From Bacteroidales bacterium (GTDB taxonomy: Bacteria > Bacteroidota > Bacteroidia > Bacteroidales > UBA932): a DNA stretch of 64,000 nt. The notes under the pieces are model-generated. The model searched no databases and was not told where the DNA came from. It saw only the letters and a program-made list of their open reading frames with translations. The stretch lies in the NCBI GenBank assembly GCA_017627955.1, contig JAGAFU010000052.1, forward strand, positions 1-64,000. Reading direction: 5' to 3'. The position numbers were made by a program, and so were the translations under genes. This document shows positions 1-7,167 of the stretch, one piece after another. Numbering within the stretch: position 1 is the stretch's first letter; every line of letters starts with the position of its first letter.

Positions 1-80
1 TACGACGTTGATAGGCGGGAGGTGTAAAGCCGGTGACGGCAAAGCCGACCCGTACTAATAGCCCGAACTCTTTCCTCAGA
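1..80 (+). rRNA. 23S ribosomal RNA, 3' end only
   Basis: The first ~80 bases match the universal 3' end of large-subunit rRNA, including the conserved 'ACCCGTACTAATAGCCCGA' type block that precedes the closing helix. The gene begins upstream of the window and the exact 3' end is approximate. It belongs to the same rrn operon as the 5S gene that follows. Confidence 0.9.
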
Positions 81-117
81 GTCGCGACACCAAGTTAAGT
101 GGTCTCTCAAGTAAAAT

Positions 118-230
118 ATTGCGGTGGTTAAAGCGATGAGGATCCACCTCTTCCCATCCCGAACAGAGCCGTTAAGCTCATCCGCGCCGATGGTACTGGC
201 CCACCAGCTGGGAGAGTAGGTCGCCGCCGT
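118..230 (+). rRNA. rrf: 5S ribosomal RNA
   Basis: A ~113-base segment carries the typical Bacteroidota 5S blocks: GCGGTGG near the 5' end, CCCATCCCGAACAGAG, GTTAAGC, CGCCGATGGTACT and GGGAGAGTAGGTCGCCGCC at the 3' end. The 5' and 3' ends can pair to form helix I. It lies about 40 bases after the 23S end and directly before the operon terminator. Ends are approximate to a few bases. Confidence 0.95.
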
Positions 231-237
231 TCTTCGG

Positions 238-280
238 AAGTCCCTGACAGACAAGGTCTGTCAGGGACTTCTTCGTTTAT
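238..280 (+). terminator. rrn operon intrinsic terminator
   Basis: Perfect 15-bp inverted repeat (238-252 with 256-270, loop AAG) followed by CTTCGTTT. Its position just after the 5S gene makes it the rRNA operon terminator. The distal arm and tail are copied again at 419-443 (one base change in the arm), which is unusual. Confidence 0.85.
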
Positions 281-445
281 ACTGGGGGCTAAGCCGCCCC
301 CAGACCCCCCGCGGCCTTTCCGGCTCCACGACTTCGCTGTCGCGAAGTCCCGCCCCGGCCGGTCGGCTGATGCCGACTTGTCCCCCGCCGGACCTGAGCT
401 ACTTGCTGACGCTCGGAGTGTCTGCCAGGGACTTCTTCGTTTTTA
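281..445. repeat. Hairpin array with duplicated terminator arm
   Basis: Three consecutive G+C-rich hairpins fill this stretch: 282-289 with 296-303 (CTGGGGGC/GCCCCCAG), 330-337 with 342-349 (GACTTCGC/GCGAAGTC, loop TGTC) and 362-367 with 372-377 (GTCGGC/GCCGAC). The block ends at 419-443 with a near copy of 257-280, the right arm and tail of the rrn terminator. The segment is therefore flanked by ~24-base direct repeats. No convincing coding capacity; the open frame from 370 into rsgA looks accidental. Confidence 0.6.
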
Positions 446-471
446 TTCATTTATGTGTTAAATTCGCGGAG

Positions 472-1425
472 ATGAAAGGTCAAGCTACTGTCGTAAAGAA
501 TGCGGGAAGTCATTTCCTGCTGTCGAGGCTCCCTGAATGGGCCCCGTTCCCGGCCGTGCTTAAAGGCAAGATCCGTCTTTCCGGCAGCGAAGCCACCAAT
601 CCCGTCGCGGTTGGAGATCTTGTCACTTATGATTATTCAGAAGAACCTTCGCTGACGCATCCCGCCAGTATCATGGAAGTCGCTGACAGAAAGAATTATG
701 TGATTCGCAGGTCCACCAATCTTTCCCGTCAGTCTCATGTCATCGCGGCCAATCTTGACAGGGTTTTCATCGTCGTGACCCTATTCTTCCCGGAGATTAA
801 ACTCCCGTTCCTGGACAGGATCCTGCTTACTTGCGAGGTCTATGGGATTCCGGCGACAATCGTTCTTAATAAAGTCGACATATTCAGGAAAGAGTTTCCC
901 GAGCAGTTAAGCGATTTCCGTCGTATTTACGGGACTGCCGGTTATCCGGTCATCGAGACTTCGGCTCTTACCGGCGAGGGCATGGAGGAGCTCAAGGCCG
1001 CTATCAGGGAGGCCGGGGACACTTCAGTTTCCCTTTTCACAGGCGAGTCCGGCGTAGGGAAGTCATCCATTATCAAAGCTTTGGACCCGAATCTAAACCC
1101 CAAAGTGGGGGATATATCCATAGCTCATCTGCAAGGAAAACATACCACCTCCCTTTACGAGATGTATCCTCTTTCTTCCGGCGGGTTCATCATCGATTCT
1201 CCGGGTCTCAGGGGTTTCGGGCTTGTTGACCTTAAAAAAGAAGAGATATGCCTGTATTTCCCGGAGATGCTCCGCGAGATGCGGAATTGTCGTTTCACCC
1301 CTTGCACCCATACCCATGAGCCAGGCTGCGCGGTCAAGCAGGCTGTCGATGAGGGGAGAATATCCAACGAACGTTACAATTCTTACCTCGGAATGCTCGA
1401 GGAAGATAAAAAATTCAGGGCTTGA
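472..1425 (+). CDS. rsgA: Ribosome small subunit-dependent GTPase A
   Basis: RsgA (YjeQ) is a circularly permuted GTPase that binds the 30S subunit late in assembly and checks its maturation. The 317-aa product has an OB-fold N-terminus (about 1-80), G4 motif NKVD at 133-136 ahead of the P-loop GESGVGKSS at 191-199, G3 DSPG at 242-245, and a C-terminal zinc knuckle (C273, C278, H280 or H282, C286). That order G4-G1-G3 is the hallmark of the family and the length is normal. I chose ATG 472 because the in-frame extension back to 370 encodes the hairpin array and has no family similarity. It is the first gene after the rRNA operon. Confidence 0.95.
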   Translation: MKGQATVVKNAGSHFLLSRLPEWAPFPAVLKGKIRLSGSEATNPVAVGDLVTYDYSEEPSLTHPASIMEVADRKNYVIRRSTNLSRQSHVIAANLDRVFIVVTLFFPEIKLPFLDRILLTCEVYGIPATIVLNKVDIFRKEFPEQLSDFRRIYGTAGYPVIETSALTGEGMEELKAAIREAGDTSVSLFTGESGVGKSSIIKALDPNLNPKVGDISIAHLQGKHTTSLYEMYPLSSGGFIIDSPGLRGFGLVDLKKEEICLYFPEMLREMRNCRFTPCTHTHEPGCAVKQAVDEGRISNERYNSYLGMLEEDKKFRA

Positions 1426-1426
1426 C

Positions 1427-1457
1427 TTGTGTGTTAACGGATATTCTTCTATCTTCG
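1427..1457 (+). promoter_or_regulatory. Putative Bacteroidota-type promoter for the marR-hdr operon
   Basis: TTG at 1427-1429, a 20-base spacer and TATCTTCG at 1450-1457 resemble the Bacteroidota sigma-ABfr consensus TTTG-N19-TAnnTTTG. It lies about 30 bases before the marR start, in the only gap between rsgA and the hdr genes. Confidence 0.45.
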
Positions 1458-1488
1458 CGATTGATAGTAAAAGGTATTACAATAAAAT

Positions 1489-1974
1489 ATGGTACTAGAA
1501 AAGCAAGTTTTTCTTTTCTTGAACATCGTCCATAACAGCATGAAGCAAAAGCTGACGGACTACTTCCGAGAGGGGGGATTCCAACTTTCTCCCGAGCAGT
1601 TCCTTGTGATGGACACTCTTTGGGACGAAGGAGTGCTGACGCAGCAACAAATCGCTGACATCACGATGAGGGACAAGAACTCCATCGTTAAGCTCATAGA
1701 CGGTCTTGAGAGCCGCAAGCTTGTCAGGAGGGCATCCAACCCGCTGGACAGGCGTCAGAATCTTATAGAAGTCACGCCTTATTCCCTGACAGTCAAGGAT
1801 AAGATCGAGGCTCTCGCTTACGAGTCCGTGCACGGGATTCTCGGAGACATCCCGAAGAAGGCCCTGGATACGTTTGTGAAGGTCCTTGTCAGGATGGAAA
1901 AGAACATGGATCCGGCTTCGGATCTGAAAGCTTTGGCAGAGAAATATCCAACTAATAAAGAAAATAATGGGTAA
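1489..1974 (+). CDS. MarR family transcriptional regulator
   Basis: A 161-aa winged-helix protein of the MarR family, which are dimeric DNA-binding repressors or activators commonly released by small ligands or oxidants. The wHTH core spans about residues 55-105 (LTQQQIADIT recognition region, then DRRQNLIEVT in the wing with the family DRR signature). Its stop overlaps the start of the first hdr gene by 8 bases, so it is translationally coupled to the electron-transfer operon and is the obvious candidate to control it. The ligand cannot be told from sequence; there is no conspicuous redox Cys pair. Confidence 0.85.
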   Translation: MVLEKQVFLFLNIVHNSMKQKLTDYFREGGFQLSPEQFLVMDTLWDEGVLTQQQIADITMRDKNSIVKLIDGLESRKLVRRASNPLDRRQNLIEVTPYSLTVKDKIEALAYESVHGILGDIPKKALDTFVKVLVRMEKNMDPASDLKALAEKYPTNKENNG

Positions 1975-2662
1975 ACTATACGACCTTTTGATGCAAGACT
2001 ACCGTCTGAAGGAAGGCCTGAACGCATGTATCAATTGCGGAACATGCACGGCTATCTGTCCTGCGGCGGAGTTCTACCGCTACGATCCGAGAAGGATTGT
2101 GGACATAGTCCAGAGTCAGGACGATAATGAGATTGAAAAACTCCTGAAGAGTGACACGATATGGTATTGCGGAGAATGCATGAGTTGCGTGACCAGGTGT
2201 CCGAGAAAGAATGCGGCCGGGTTGATTATCATGTCATTACGCAATCTCTCTATTGAGCTGGGCTATTTTATCGAGTCCGAGAAAGGGCGCCAGCAGTTCT
2301 TGCTTACCAAGGACTTGTGCTCCAATGTCCTCGATTACGGCTATTGCGTTTATCCCCGTCGTTTTGACTATGCGGGCCATCCCGAAGCCGGAAGGGTCTG
2401 GGAATGGGAAGAGAAGCATCTTGATGATGTGTTTGAGCGACTGGGAGGCAACCTCGACGGAAAGGGACCAGGGGCTATGAGGCGTATTCCTCAGGAAGAC
2501 CGTGATCAGCTGAAGGCGATATTCGACATCACAGGAGCGACATCAAGGATGGAGAAAGTCCAGGCGGCAGGCGAGAAGAAGGCCGCGGAGCTTGGAATGA
2601 CCATGGAAGAGTTTACCCAGATGGTTTACACAACCAGCGATCCCAAACATTTGAACCATTAG
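1967..2662 (+). CDS. HdrC-like 4Fe-4S dicluster protein
   Basis: A 231-aa protein with two [4Fe-4S] motifs in its first third, CINCGTCTAICP (about 18-29) and CGECMSCVTRCP (about 69-80), as in subunit C of heterodisulfide reductases and the Fe-S domain of QmoC. HdrC relays electrons between the flavin subunit and the CCG subunit. The C-terminal half has no recognised motif. Starts inside the end of marR and ends 4 bases before the HdrB-like gene. Partner proteins in the cell are inferred from the operon; the substrate is unknown. Confidence 0.85.
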   Translation: MGKLYDLLMQDYRLKEGLNACINCGTCTAICPAAEFYRYDPRRIVDIVQSQDDNEIEKLLKSDTIWYCGECMSCVTRCPRKNAAGLIIMSLRNLSIELGYFIESEKGRQQFLLTKDLCSNVLDYGYCVYPRRFDYAGHPEAGRVWEWEEKHLDDVFERLGGNLDGKGPGAMRRIPQEDRDQLKAIFDITGATSRMEKVQAAGEKKAAELGMTMEEFTQMVYTTSDPKHLNH

Positions 2663-2666
2663 GATC

Positions 2667-3731
2667 ATGATTTACGAAGGAAAACAGAAGATCTGGTCAG
2701 ACTACCAGAAAGATATACCGGACGATCACTATTTTTACGTCCGTAGCTGCATAAGGCAGAGCTTTTTCCCCGCTTCAGAGGCGACATTTCTTGACATAAC
2801 CAGGAATCGTCTGGGCAAGGATATATTTGAGACAGAGCACCATACGACTTGCGGAGGAATCGCTTACCACAGTGATACCATCCCGCAGGAGACAGTGATG
2901 ACCATCATCGCGCGGCAGTTCGCCCTTATGGCAAAACATGGTTACGAGAACTATGTCTGTTCCTGCATCACGTCATTCGGTCTCTATTGCGAGACCTTGG
3001 AGACATGGCGGGAGTTCCCTGAACTGGAGGCCAAGATAAGGGAGAACCTATGGAAGTCCTGCAAACTTGAATTCGCCAAGCCGAAGTTCCTGATCCATGC
3101 CAGTGACCTTATTTATAAATACCGGAACCAGATCGCCGCGCAGGCGGTACGCAAGCTTGTCAATGTCCATACCGGCGAGCCGCTCAAGGTCGTGGAACAT
3201 ATTGGCTGCCATTACTCTAAGATGTTTCCTTCAAAAGGAGTCGGAGGAGCCGAATACCCTTATGTCCTTGTCGGTATGATTGAGGCTTGGGGAGGGGAGA
3301 TTGTTGATTATCCGGAGCGCCGCCACTGCTGCGGATTTGGTTTCAGGCAGTATTTCATCAAGGGAAACAGGGGATATTCCCTGTCCAACACCCATAAGAA
3401 ATTCGAGAGCATGGAACCGTTCAAACCGGATCTGATCATCACCAATTGTCCTGGATGCCCTTATTTCCTTGACAGATGGCAATATGTCATCGCCGAGTCG
3501 ACCGGTAAGACATACGGCCAGGACGGTCATGGTATTCCCGCCCTGACTTATGAGGAGGTCGCGGGGCTCGTGATGGGGTATGATCCATGGGATCTTGGAC
3601 TGCAGACCCATCAGGTTGGCGTTGAGCCGCTTCTGGACAAAATGTGGGTCGAATATGATCCTGCCAAGAAGTTCCTTGGGAAAAACGGGAAAGATCTGGG
3701 TGCTCCCGCACCTTGCGCATGTTTGAAATAA
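2667..3731 (+). CDS. HdrB-like CCG-domain protein
   Basis: A 354-aa protein related to heterodisulfide reductase subunit B, whose CCG domains bind noncubane [4Fe-4S] clusters that cleave disulfides in methanogens. The second CCG domain is complete: HIGCHYSKMF (about 179), RRHCCGFGFR (about 220) and NCPGCPYFLD (about 262). The first is degenerate, with TTCGG where CCG is expected (about 64) and CSCITS near 93. A C-terminal tail of roughly 60 residues ends in CACLK. The family does not prove a disulfide substrate; bacterial relatives use other acceptors. Confidence 0.8.
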   Translation: MIYEGKQKIWSDYQKDIPDDHYFYVRSCIRQSFFPASEATFLDITRNRLGKDIFETEHHTTCGGIAYHSDTIPQETVMTIIARQFALMAKHGYENYVCSCITSFGLYCETLETWREFPELEAKIRENLWKSCKLEFAKPKFLIHASDLIYKYRNQIAAQAVRKLVNVHTGEPLKVVEHIGCHYSKMFPSKGVGGAEYPYVLVGMIEAWGGEIVDYPERRHCCGFGFRQYFIKGNRGYSLSNTHKKFESMEPFKPDLIITNCPGCPYFLDRWQYVIAESTGKTYGQDGHGIPALTYEEVAGLVMGYDPWDLGLQTHQVGVEPLLDKMWVEYDPAKKFLGKNGKDLGAPAPCACLK

Positions 3732-3738
3732 ATCTGAT

Positions 3739-4794
3739 ATGAAGAATAATATCCTGATCATCGGAGGTGGTCCTGCCGGGTTGGAATCCGCCTCCCAACT
3801 CCAGAGAATGGGGTATAATGTAATTTTGATCGAGAAGTCCCCAAAATTGGGCGGTCATCTTGCCAAGTGGGACCGGCTTTTCCCGGACAGTGTCCCGGCC
3901 GACGAGGTGCTCGGCGGCCTGCTTCGTGGCGCTGAAGGAGTCAAATGCTTCACTGACACTGATGTAAGGGCGATTAACCGGCTGGACAAGTCATACAACG
4001 TGAGGCTCACAAACGGAATCACGGTGCTTTCTGACGCTGTTCTCGTGGCCTCCGGATTCGACCTTTTCGATGCCGTCAAGAAGGAGGAATATGGCTACGG
4101 GGTATATGACCAGGTCATGACTAACGCCGATTTGGAGGCATATTTCAAGACAGGGACCGATCGCCGGATCGAGAATCCCGGAAAGATCGGATTCGCCCAT
4201 TGCGTCGGCTCCAGGGATGAGAAAGCCGGATGCCGTTCTTGCTCCAAAGTCTGCTGCGCCACCGCGGTCAAACAGGCGATTGAGATGAAGCAGGCTTTCC
4301 CCAATGCTGAGGTCTTCTGTTTCTACATGGACTTGCGCCTGTTCGGAAGGCATTATGAGGACATCTACCTGAAGGCCCAGAAAGAATATGGTGTCAGGTT
4401 TATCCGCGGCCGAGTGGCGGAAGTGTCTGAGAACTACGATGGTACCCTTCTCGTGAAGGCTGAGGACACAGTGGCTGGAAAGCCTCTGAAAGTGACTCTT
4501 GACCTCCTTGTCCTGATGGCTGGAATGAGACCATCCGGCGTCGGTAAGGCAATCGGCGACCTGCTTGAGATGCCGGTGGAGGAAGACGGATATTTCGCTG
4601 TCAGAAGCGGAATCGCCGCAAGTCAGAGGAGCCCTATTCCCGGAATATTCCTGGCCGGTGCGGCCACTGGCCCCAAGACGCTTCCCGAGACACTTGCTGA
4701 TGCCAGGGCGGCGGCTATGGAGGTCGACCGCTATCTGACTGAGATATTCCCTGATGCGAAGAATTACAAACAACTTGTCAAGGAGAGATGGTAG
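3739..4794 (+). CDS. HdrA/QmoA-like FAD oxidoreductase (short form)
   Basis: A 351-aa flavoprotein with an N-terminal dinucleotide fold (GGGPAGLESA, about 8-17) and the HdrA-type cysteine block CVGSRDEKAGC...CSKVCC (about 155-175). Methanogen HdrA is roughly 650 aa with ferredoxin domains; those are absent here, so it is closer in size to QmoA. Without the extra Fe-S domains, full HdrA-type flavin bifurcation is less likely and simple electron transfer more likely (inference). It overlaps the next gene by 7 bases. Confidence 0.8.
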   Translation: MKNNILIIGGGPAGLESASQLQRMGYNVILIEKSPKLGGHLAKWDRLFPDSVPADEVLGGLLRGAEGVKCFTDTDVRAINRLDKSYNVRLTNGITVLSDAVLVASGFDLFDAVKKEEYGYGVYDQVMTNADLEAYFKTGTDRRIENPGKIGFAHCVGSRDEKAGCRSCSKVCCATAVKQAIEMKQAFPNAEVFCFYMDLRLFGRHYEDIYLKAQKEYGVRFIRGRVAEVSENYDGTLLVKAEDTVAGKPLKVTLDLLVLMAGMRPSGVGKAIGDLLEMPVEEDGYFAVRSGIAASQRSPIPGIFLAGAATGPKTLPETLADARAAAMEVDRYLTEIFPDAKNYKQLVKERW

Positions 4795-5117
4795 ATTTCG
4801 GATTCGGTTTGGTGCCGAGCTCCAGGATAAACCTGGACTTGTTCGACAAGGATAAATACAGGGAACTCGTCAAGATAGAGCCCGATGCCAGAATCTGCAT
4901 GGCGTGTGGCAGTTGCACGGCGGTCTGCACTGCCGGAAAGTTTGTCCACACAAGCCTGCGCGAGGCCATTGAGGATATCTTAAACGCCAAAAATGATAAG
5001 GCTCTCGAGTCCCTTCAAGCGTGCCAGCTATGCGGCAAGTGTTCGATGGTTTGCCCCCGCGGGATCAACACCCGTCATCTTATCCTGTCAATCAATAAAG
5101 TATATTCAGCGAAATGA
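4788..5117 (+). CDS. Second small HdrC-like ferredoxin subunit
   Basis: A 109-aa protein with two [4Fe-4S] motifs, CMACGSCTAVCTAGKF (about 37-52, the usual Pro after the last Cys replaced) and CQLCGKCSMVCPRG (about 79-92). It is essentially the Fe-S core of HdrC with little else. Its start lies inside the HdrA-like gene and its stop overlaps the next start (ATGA), which argues for a fixed stoichiometry within one complex. Two HdrC-type proteins in one operon suggests separate wiring to the soluble HdrB and the membrane HdrD-like module (inference). Confidence 0.85.
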   Translation: MVDFGFGLVPSSRINLDLFDKDKYRELVKIEPDARICMACGSCTAVCTAGKFVHTSLREAIEDILNAKNDKALESLQACQLCGKCSMVCPRGINTRHLILSINKVYSAK

Positions 5118-7120
5118 CACCTCTGTTATATCTTCTTGCCGCCCAGGCTCCGGACCCGGAGGTGATCGACAGGATCCCGTCCGGATTCAGCCCGTTTGTC
5201 CTTCCTTTTACTATCGGCGTGGCGTTCATGTTCAGCTGGATAGGGGTGGGTCTTATCAGGCTGCTCGCCGCGATCCCTAAATCGGATCGCATCAAGTTCG
5301 CCAAATCTCTTTTCATCCCAAAGACGGCTCTCAAGAATATCAAGGATCTGTTCTGTGACTGTCTCTTCCATGTGAAGATCTGGCAGAGGAAGCCTTTGCT
5401 CGGGTATATGCACTCAGCTATAGCCTTCGGATGGTTCATGATAATCATCCTCGGCCACATCGAGGTCGCGTTGTTCGTGCCTGCCAGGCTCAATGTCACG
5501 AGGGGAGGTCTTTTCTATCCGATTTTCTACAGGTATTTCGTCTGGATGAATCCCGGCCACACAACTCTTCGAGGGGCCTTTTTCTTCTTCCTGATGGATT
5601 TCTTCCTGTTGTACATCCTTTCCGGAATAGCCTTGGCCATATTCAAGAGGTTCAGGTCTATTGTCCTAGGGATGCGTCATACGACAAAACCGTCTTTAGC
5701 GGACAGGGTCGCTTTGTACAGCCTTTGGATGATTTTCCCTTTGAGACTTCTTGCGGAGAGTTTCACCGCTGATCTCAGTGGAGGAAGTTTCCTGACGGTG
5801 CCGGTCAACCACTTCTGGCATTTCCTGTTCGGAGACAAGCTTTGGTTCATGCCGACATGGTGGGCCTATTCGATTTGCCTCGGGCTTTTCTTCGCGGCTA
5901 TGCCTTTCAGCCGTTACATGCACATCCTGACCGAGGTTCTTTGGATCCTGCTCAGAAACGCGGGAATCGAGCCCAATCATCCAAGGAAAGGTGTTGCCGA
6001 GGCGGAGATCTACGCTTGCTCAAGTTGCGGATTGTGCCTTGACGCTTGTCCGATGAATGTCCAGAAGAAGAACCTGAAGTATTCATCAGTCTATTTCATA
6101 CGGTTCTTGAGGAGGCATAATGAAAAGAAAATCAATGACATCGCAGACAAGTGCCTGATGTGCGACAAGTGCCATGCGCTGTGTCCTGTCGGGGTGAACG
6201 CTCCAGCTCTCCGCCGAGCCCAGCGCGCCACAGTCAACAACGCCATCCCGTTTGACTACTCCTACCTTTCGACTGCTTCCGGCAGCACCTTGGCCGGCGA
6301 GACCCATGCCACCCTCGGCACTGTAAGAGGGGGGACCGGAGCTTCGCTTTGCGAAGCGAGCGGTGGGGCCGAGCGAAGCGAGGCGGTCGCGCGGCCAAGG
6401 GTGCTGCCGGAAACGGCCACCGGGAAGGTCTTGTATTTCGCTGGATGTATGACTCATTTGACGCCAAGGATAATCAAGTCGGTGGAGAAGGTGTTCAAGG
6501 CGGCTGGAGTGGATTACGTTTTCGCTGACCGCGAGGGCGGAATCTGTTGCGGACGGCCATTGATGCTTGCCGGAAGGAAAGAGGCCGCGGCGAAGGTCAT
6601 CGAAGCCAACAAGAAGATGATCGAGGAGTCCGGATGCGACACCCTCGTGCTCTCTTGCCCCATCTGCCTCAAGGTGTTCAAAGAGGAATATCAGCTCCAA
6701 GGCATCAGAATCGTCCATTACACCCAGTTCATCAACGACTTGATCGCTTCCGGCAAGCTCGCTGTCAAGAATACCGGCGAGAAGATCGTCTATCACGATC
6801 CATGTGAGTTGGGCCGGGGATGCGGAATATACCTTGAGCCCCGCGCCGCTCTGGGTCAGGTAGGAACCCTTGTGAAAGCCTCTAAAGAGTATGATGAGAG
6901 TATATGTTGCGGCGGAAGTCTCGGCAGCCTTACTCTCGACATGAAAGACAGGGGAAAAATCTCCGAGTCGTCGCTGGACAGTCTCCTCGCGAACGATCCC
7001 CAGACCATTGTCACCGCTTGCCCTCTGTGTCTCAAGACGTTCTCCGAGGCCGTGTCCAACTCCAAAGGACCAAGAAAAGATGTAAAAGTTAAGGATTTTG
7101 CTGAGGTTATTTGTGGTTAA
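5114..7120 (+). CDS. Membrane-anchored HdrE/HdrD-like Fe-S fusion
   Basis: A 668-aa fusion. The N-terminal ~290 residues hold about five hydrophobic segments with a NarI/HdrE/QmoC look (MHSAIAFGWF...GH at about 99-115 and MPFSRYMHILTEV near 262-274 offer possible haem ligands). Two [4Fe-4S] motifs follow (CSSCGLCLDACP near 302, CLMCDKCHALCP near 346), then two CCG domains (GCMTH...ICCGR...SCPIC; DPCELG...ICCGG...ACPLC). The architecture predicts electron exchange between the quinone pool and the cytosolic Hdr-like subunits. Residues ~388-433 come from an inverted-repeat insert (6277-6412) in the linker before the first CCG domain; the frame stays open. Confidence 0.8.
   Translation: MTPLLYLLAAQAPDPEVIDRIPSGFSPFVLPFTIGVAFMFSWIGVGLIRLLAAIPKSDRIKFAKSLFIPKTALKNIKDLFCDCLFHVKIWQRKPLLGYMHSAIAFGWFMIIILGHIEVALFVPARLNVTRGGLFYPIFYRYFVWMNPGHTTLRGAFFFFLMDFFLLYILSGIALAIFKRFRSIVLGMRHTTKPSLADRVALYSLWMIFPLRLLAESFTADLSGGSFLTVPVNHFWHFLFGDKLWFMPTWWAYSICLGLFFAAMPFSRYMHILTEVLWILLRNAGIEPNHPRKGVAEAEIYACSSCGLCLDACPMNVQKKNLKYSSVYFIRFLRRHNEKKINDIADKCLMCDKCHALCPVGVNAPALRRAQRATVNNAIPFDYSYLSTASGSTLAGETHATLGTVRGGTGASLCEASGGAERSEAVARPRVLPETATGKVLYFAGCMTHLTPRIIKSVEKVFKAAGVDYVFADREGGICCGRPLMLAGRKEAAAKVIEANKKMIEESGCDTLVLSCPICLKVFKEEYQLQGIRIVHYTQFINDLIASGKLAVKNTGEKIVYHDPCELGRGCGIYLEPRAALGQVGTLVKASKEYDESICCGGSLGSLTLDMKDRGKISESSLDSLLANDPQTIVTACPLCLKTFSEAVSNSKGPRKDVKVKDFAEVICG
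6277..6412. repeat. In-frame inverted-repeat element inside the hdrE/D fusion
   Basis: Ends are a 19/20-base inverted repeat: TTCCGGCAGCACCTTGGCC (6277-6295) and GGCCAAGGGTGCTGCCGGAA (6393-6412), differing by one extra G. The interior carries smaller palindromes (CTTCGC TTT GCGAAG near 6341-6355) and further GCGAAGCG copies. It adds ~45 low-complexity residues rich in Ala, Gly, Thr and Arg with no stop codon. It resembles a MITE- or REP-type insertion tolerated in a linker. Confidence 0.65.
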
Positions 7121-7167
7121 TTTTTGAAATTATCACTATCTTCACGGAAACTTGACAATTGACAGTT

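Noticed and set aside
370..471. N-terminal extension of rsgA from ATG 370
   Set aside because: Would encode the hairpin array and the duplicated terminator arm; the family N-terminus fits ATG 472.
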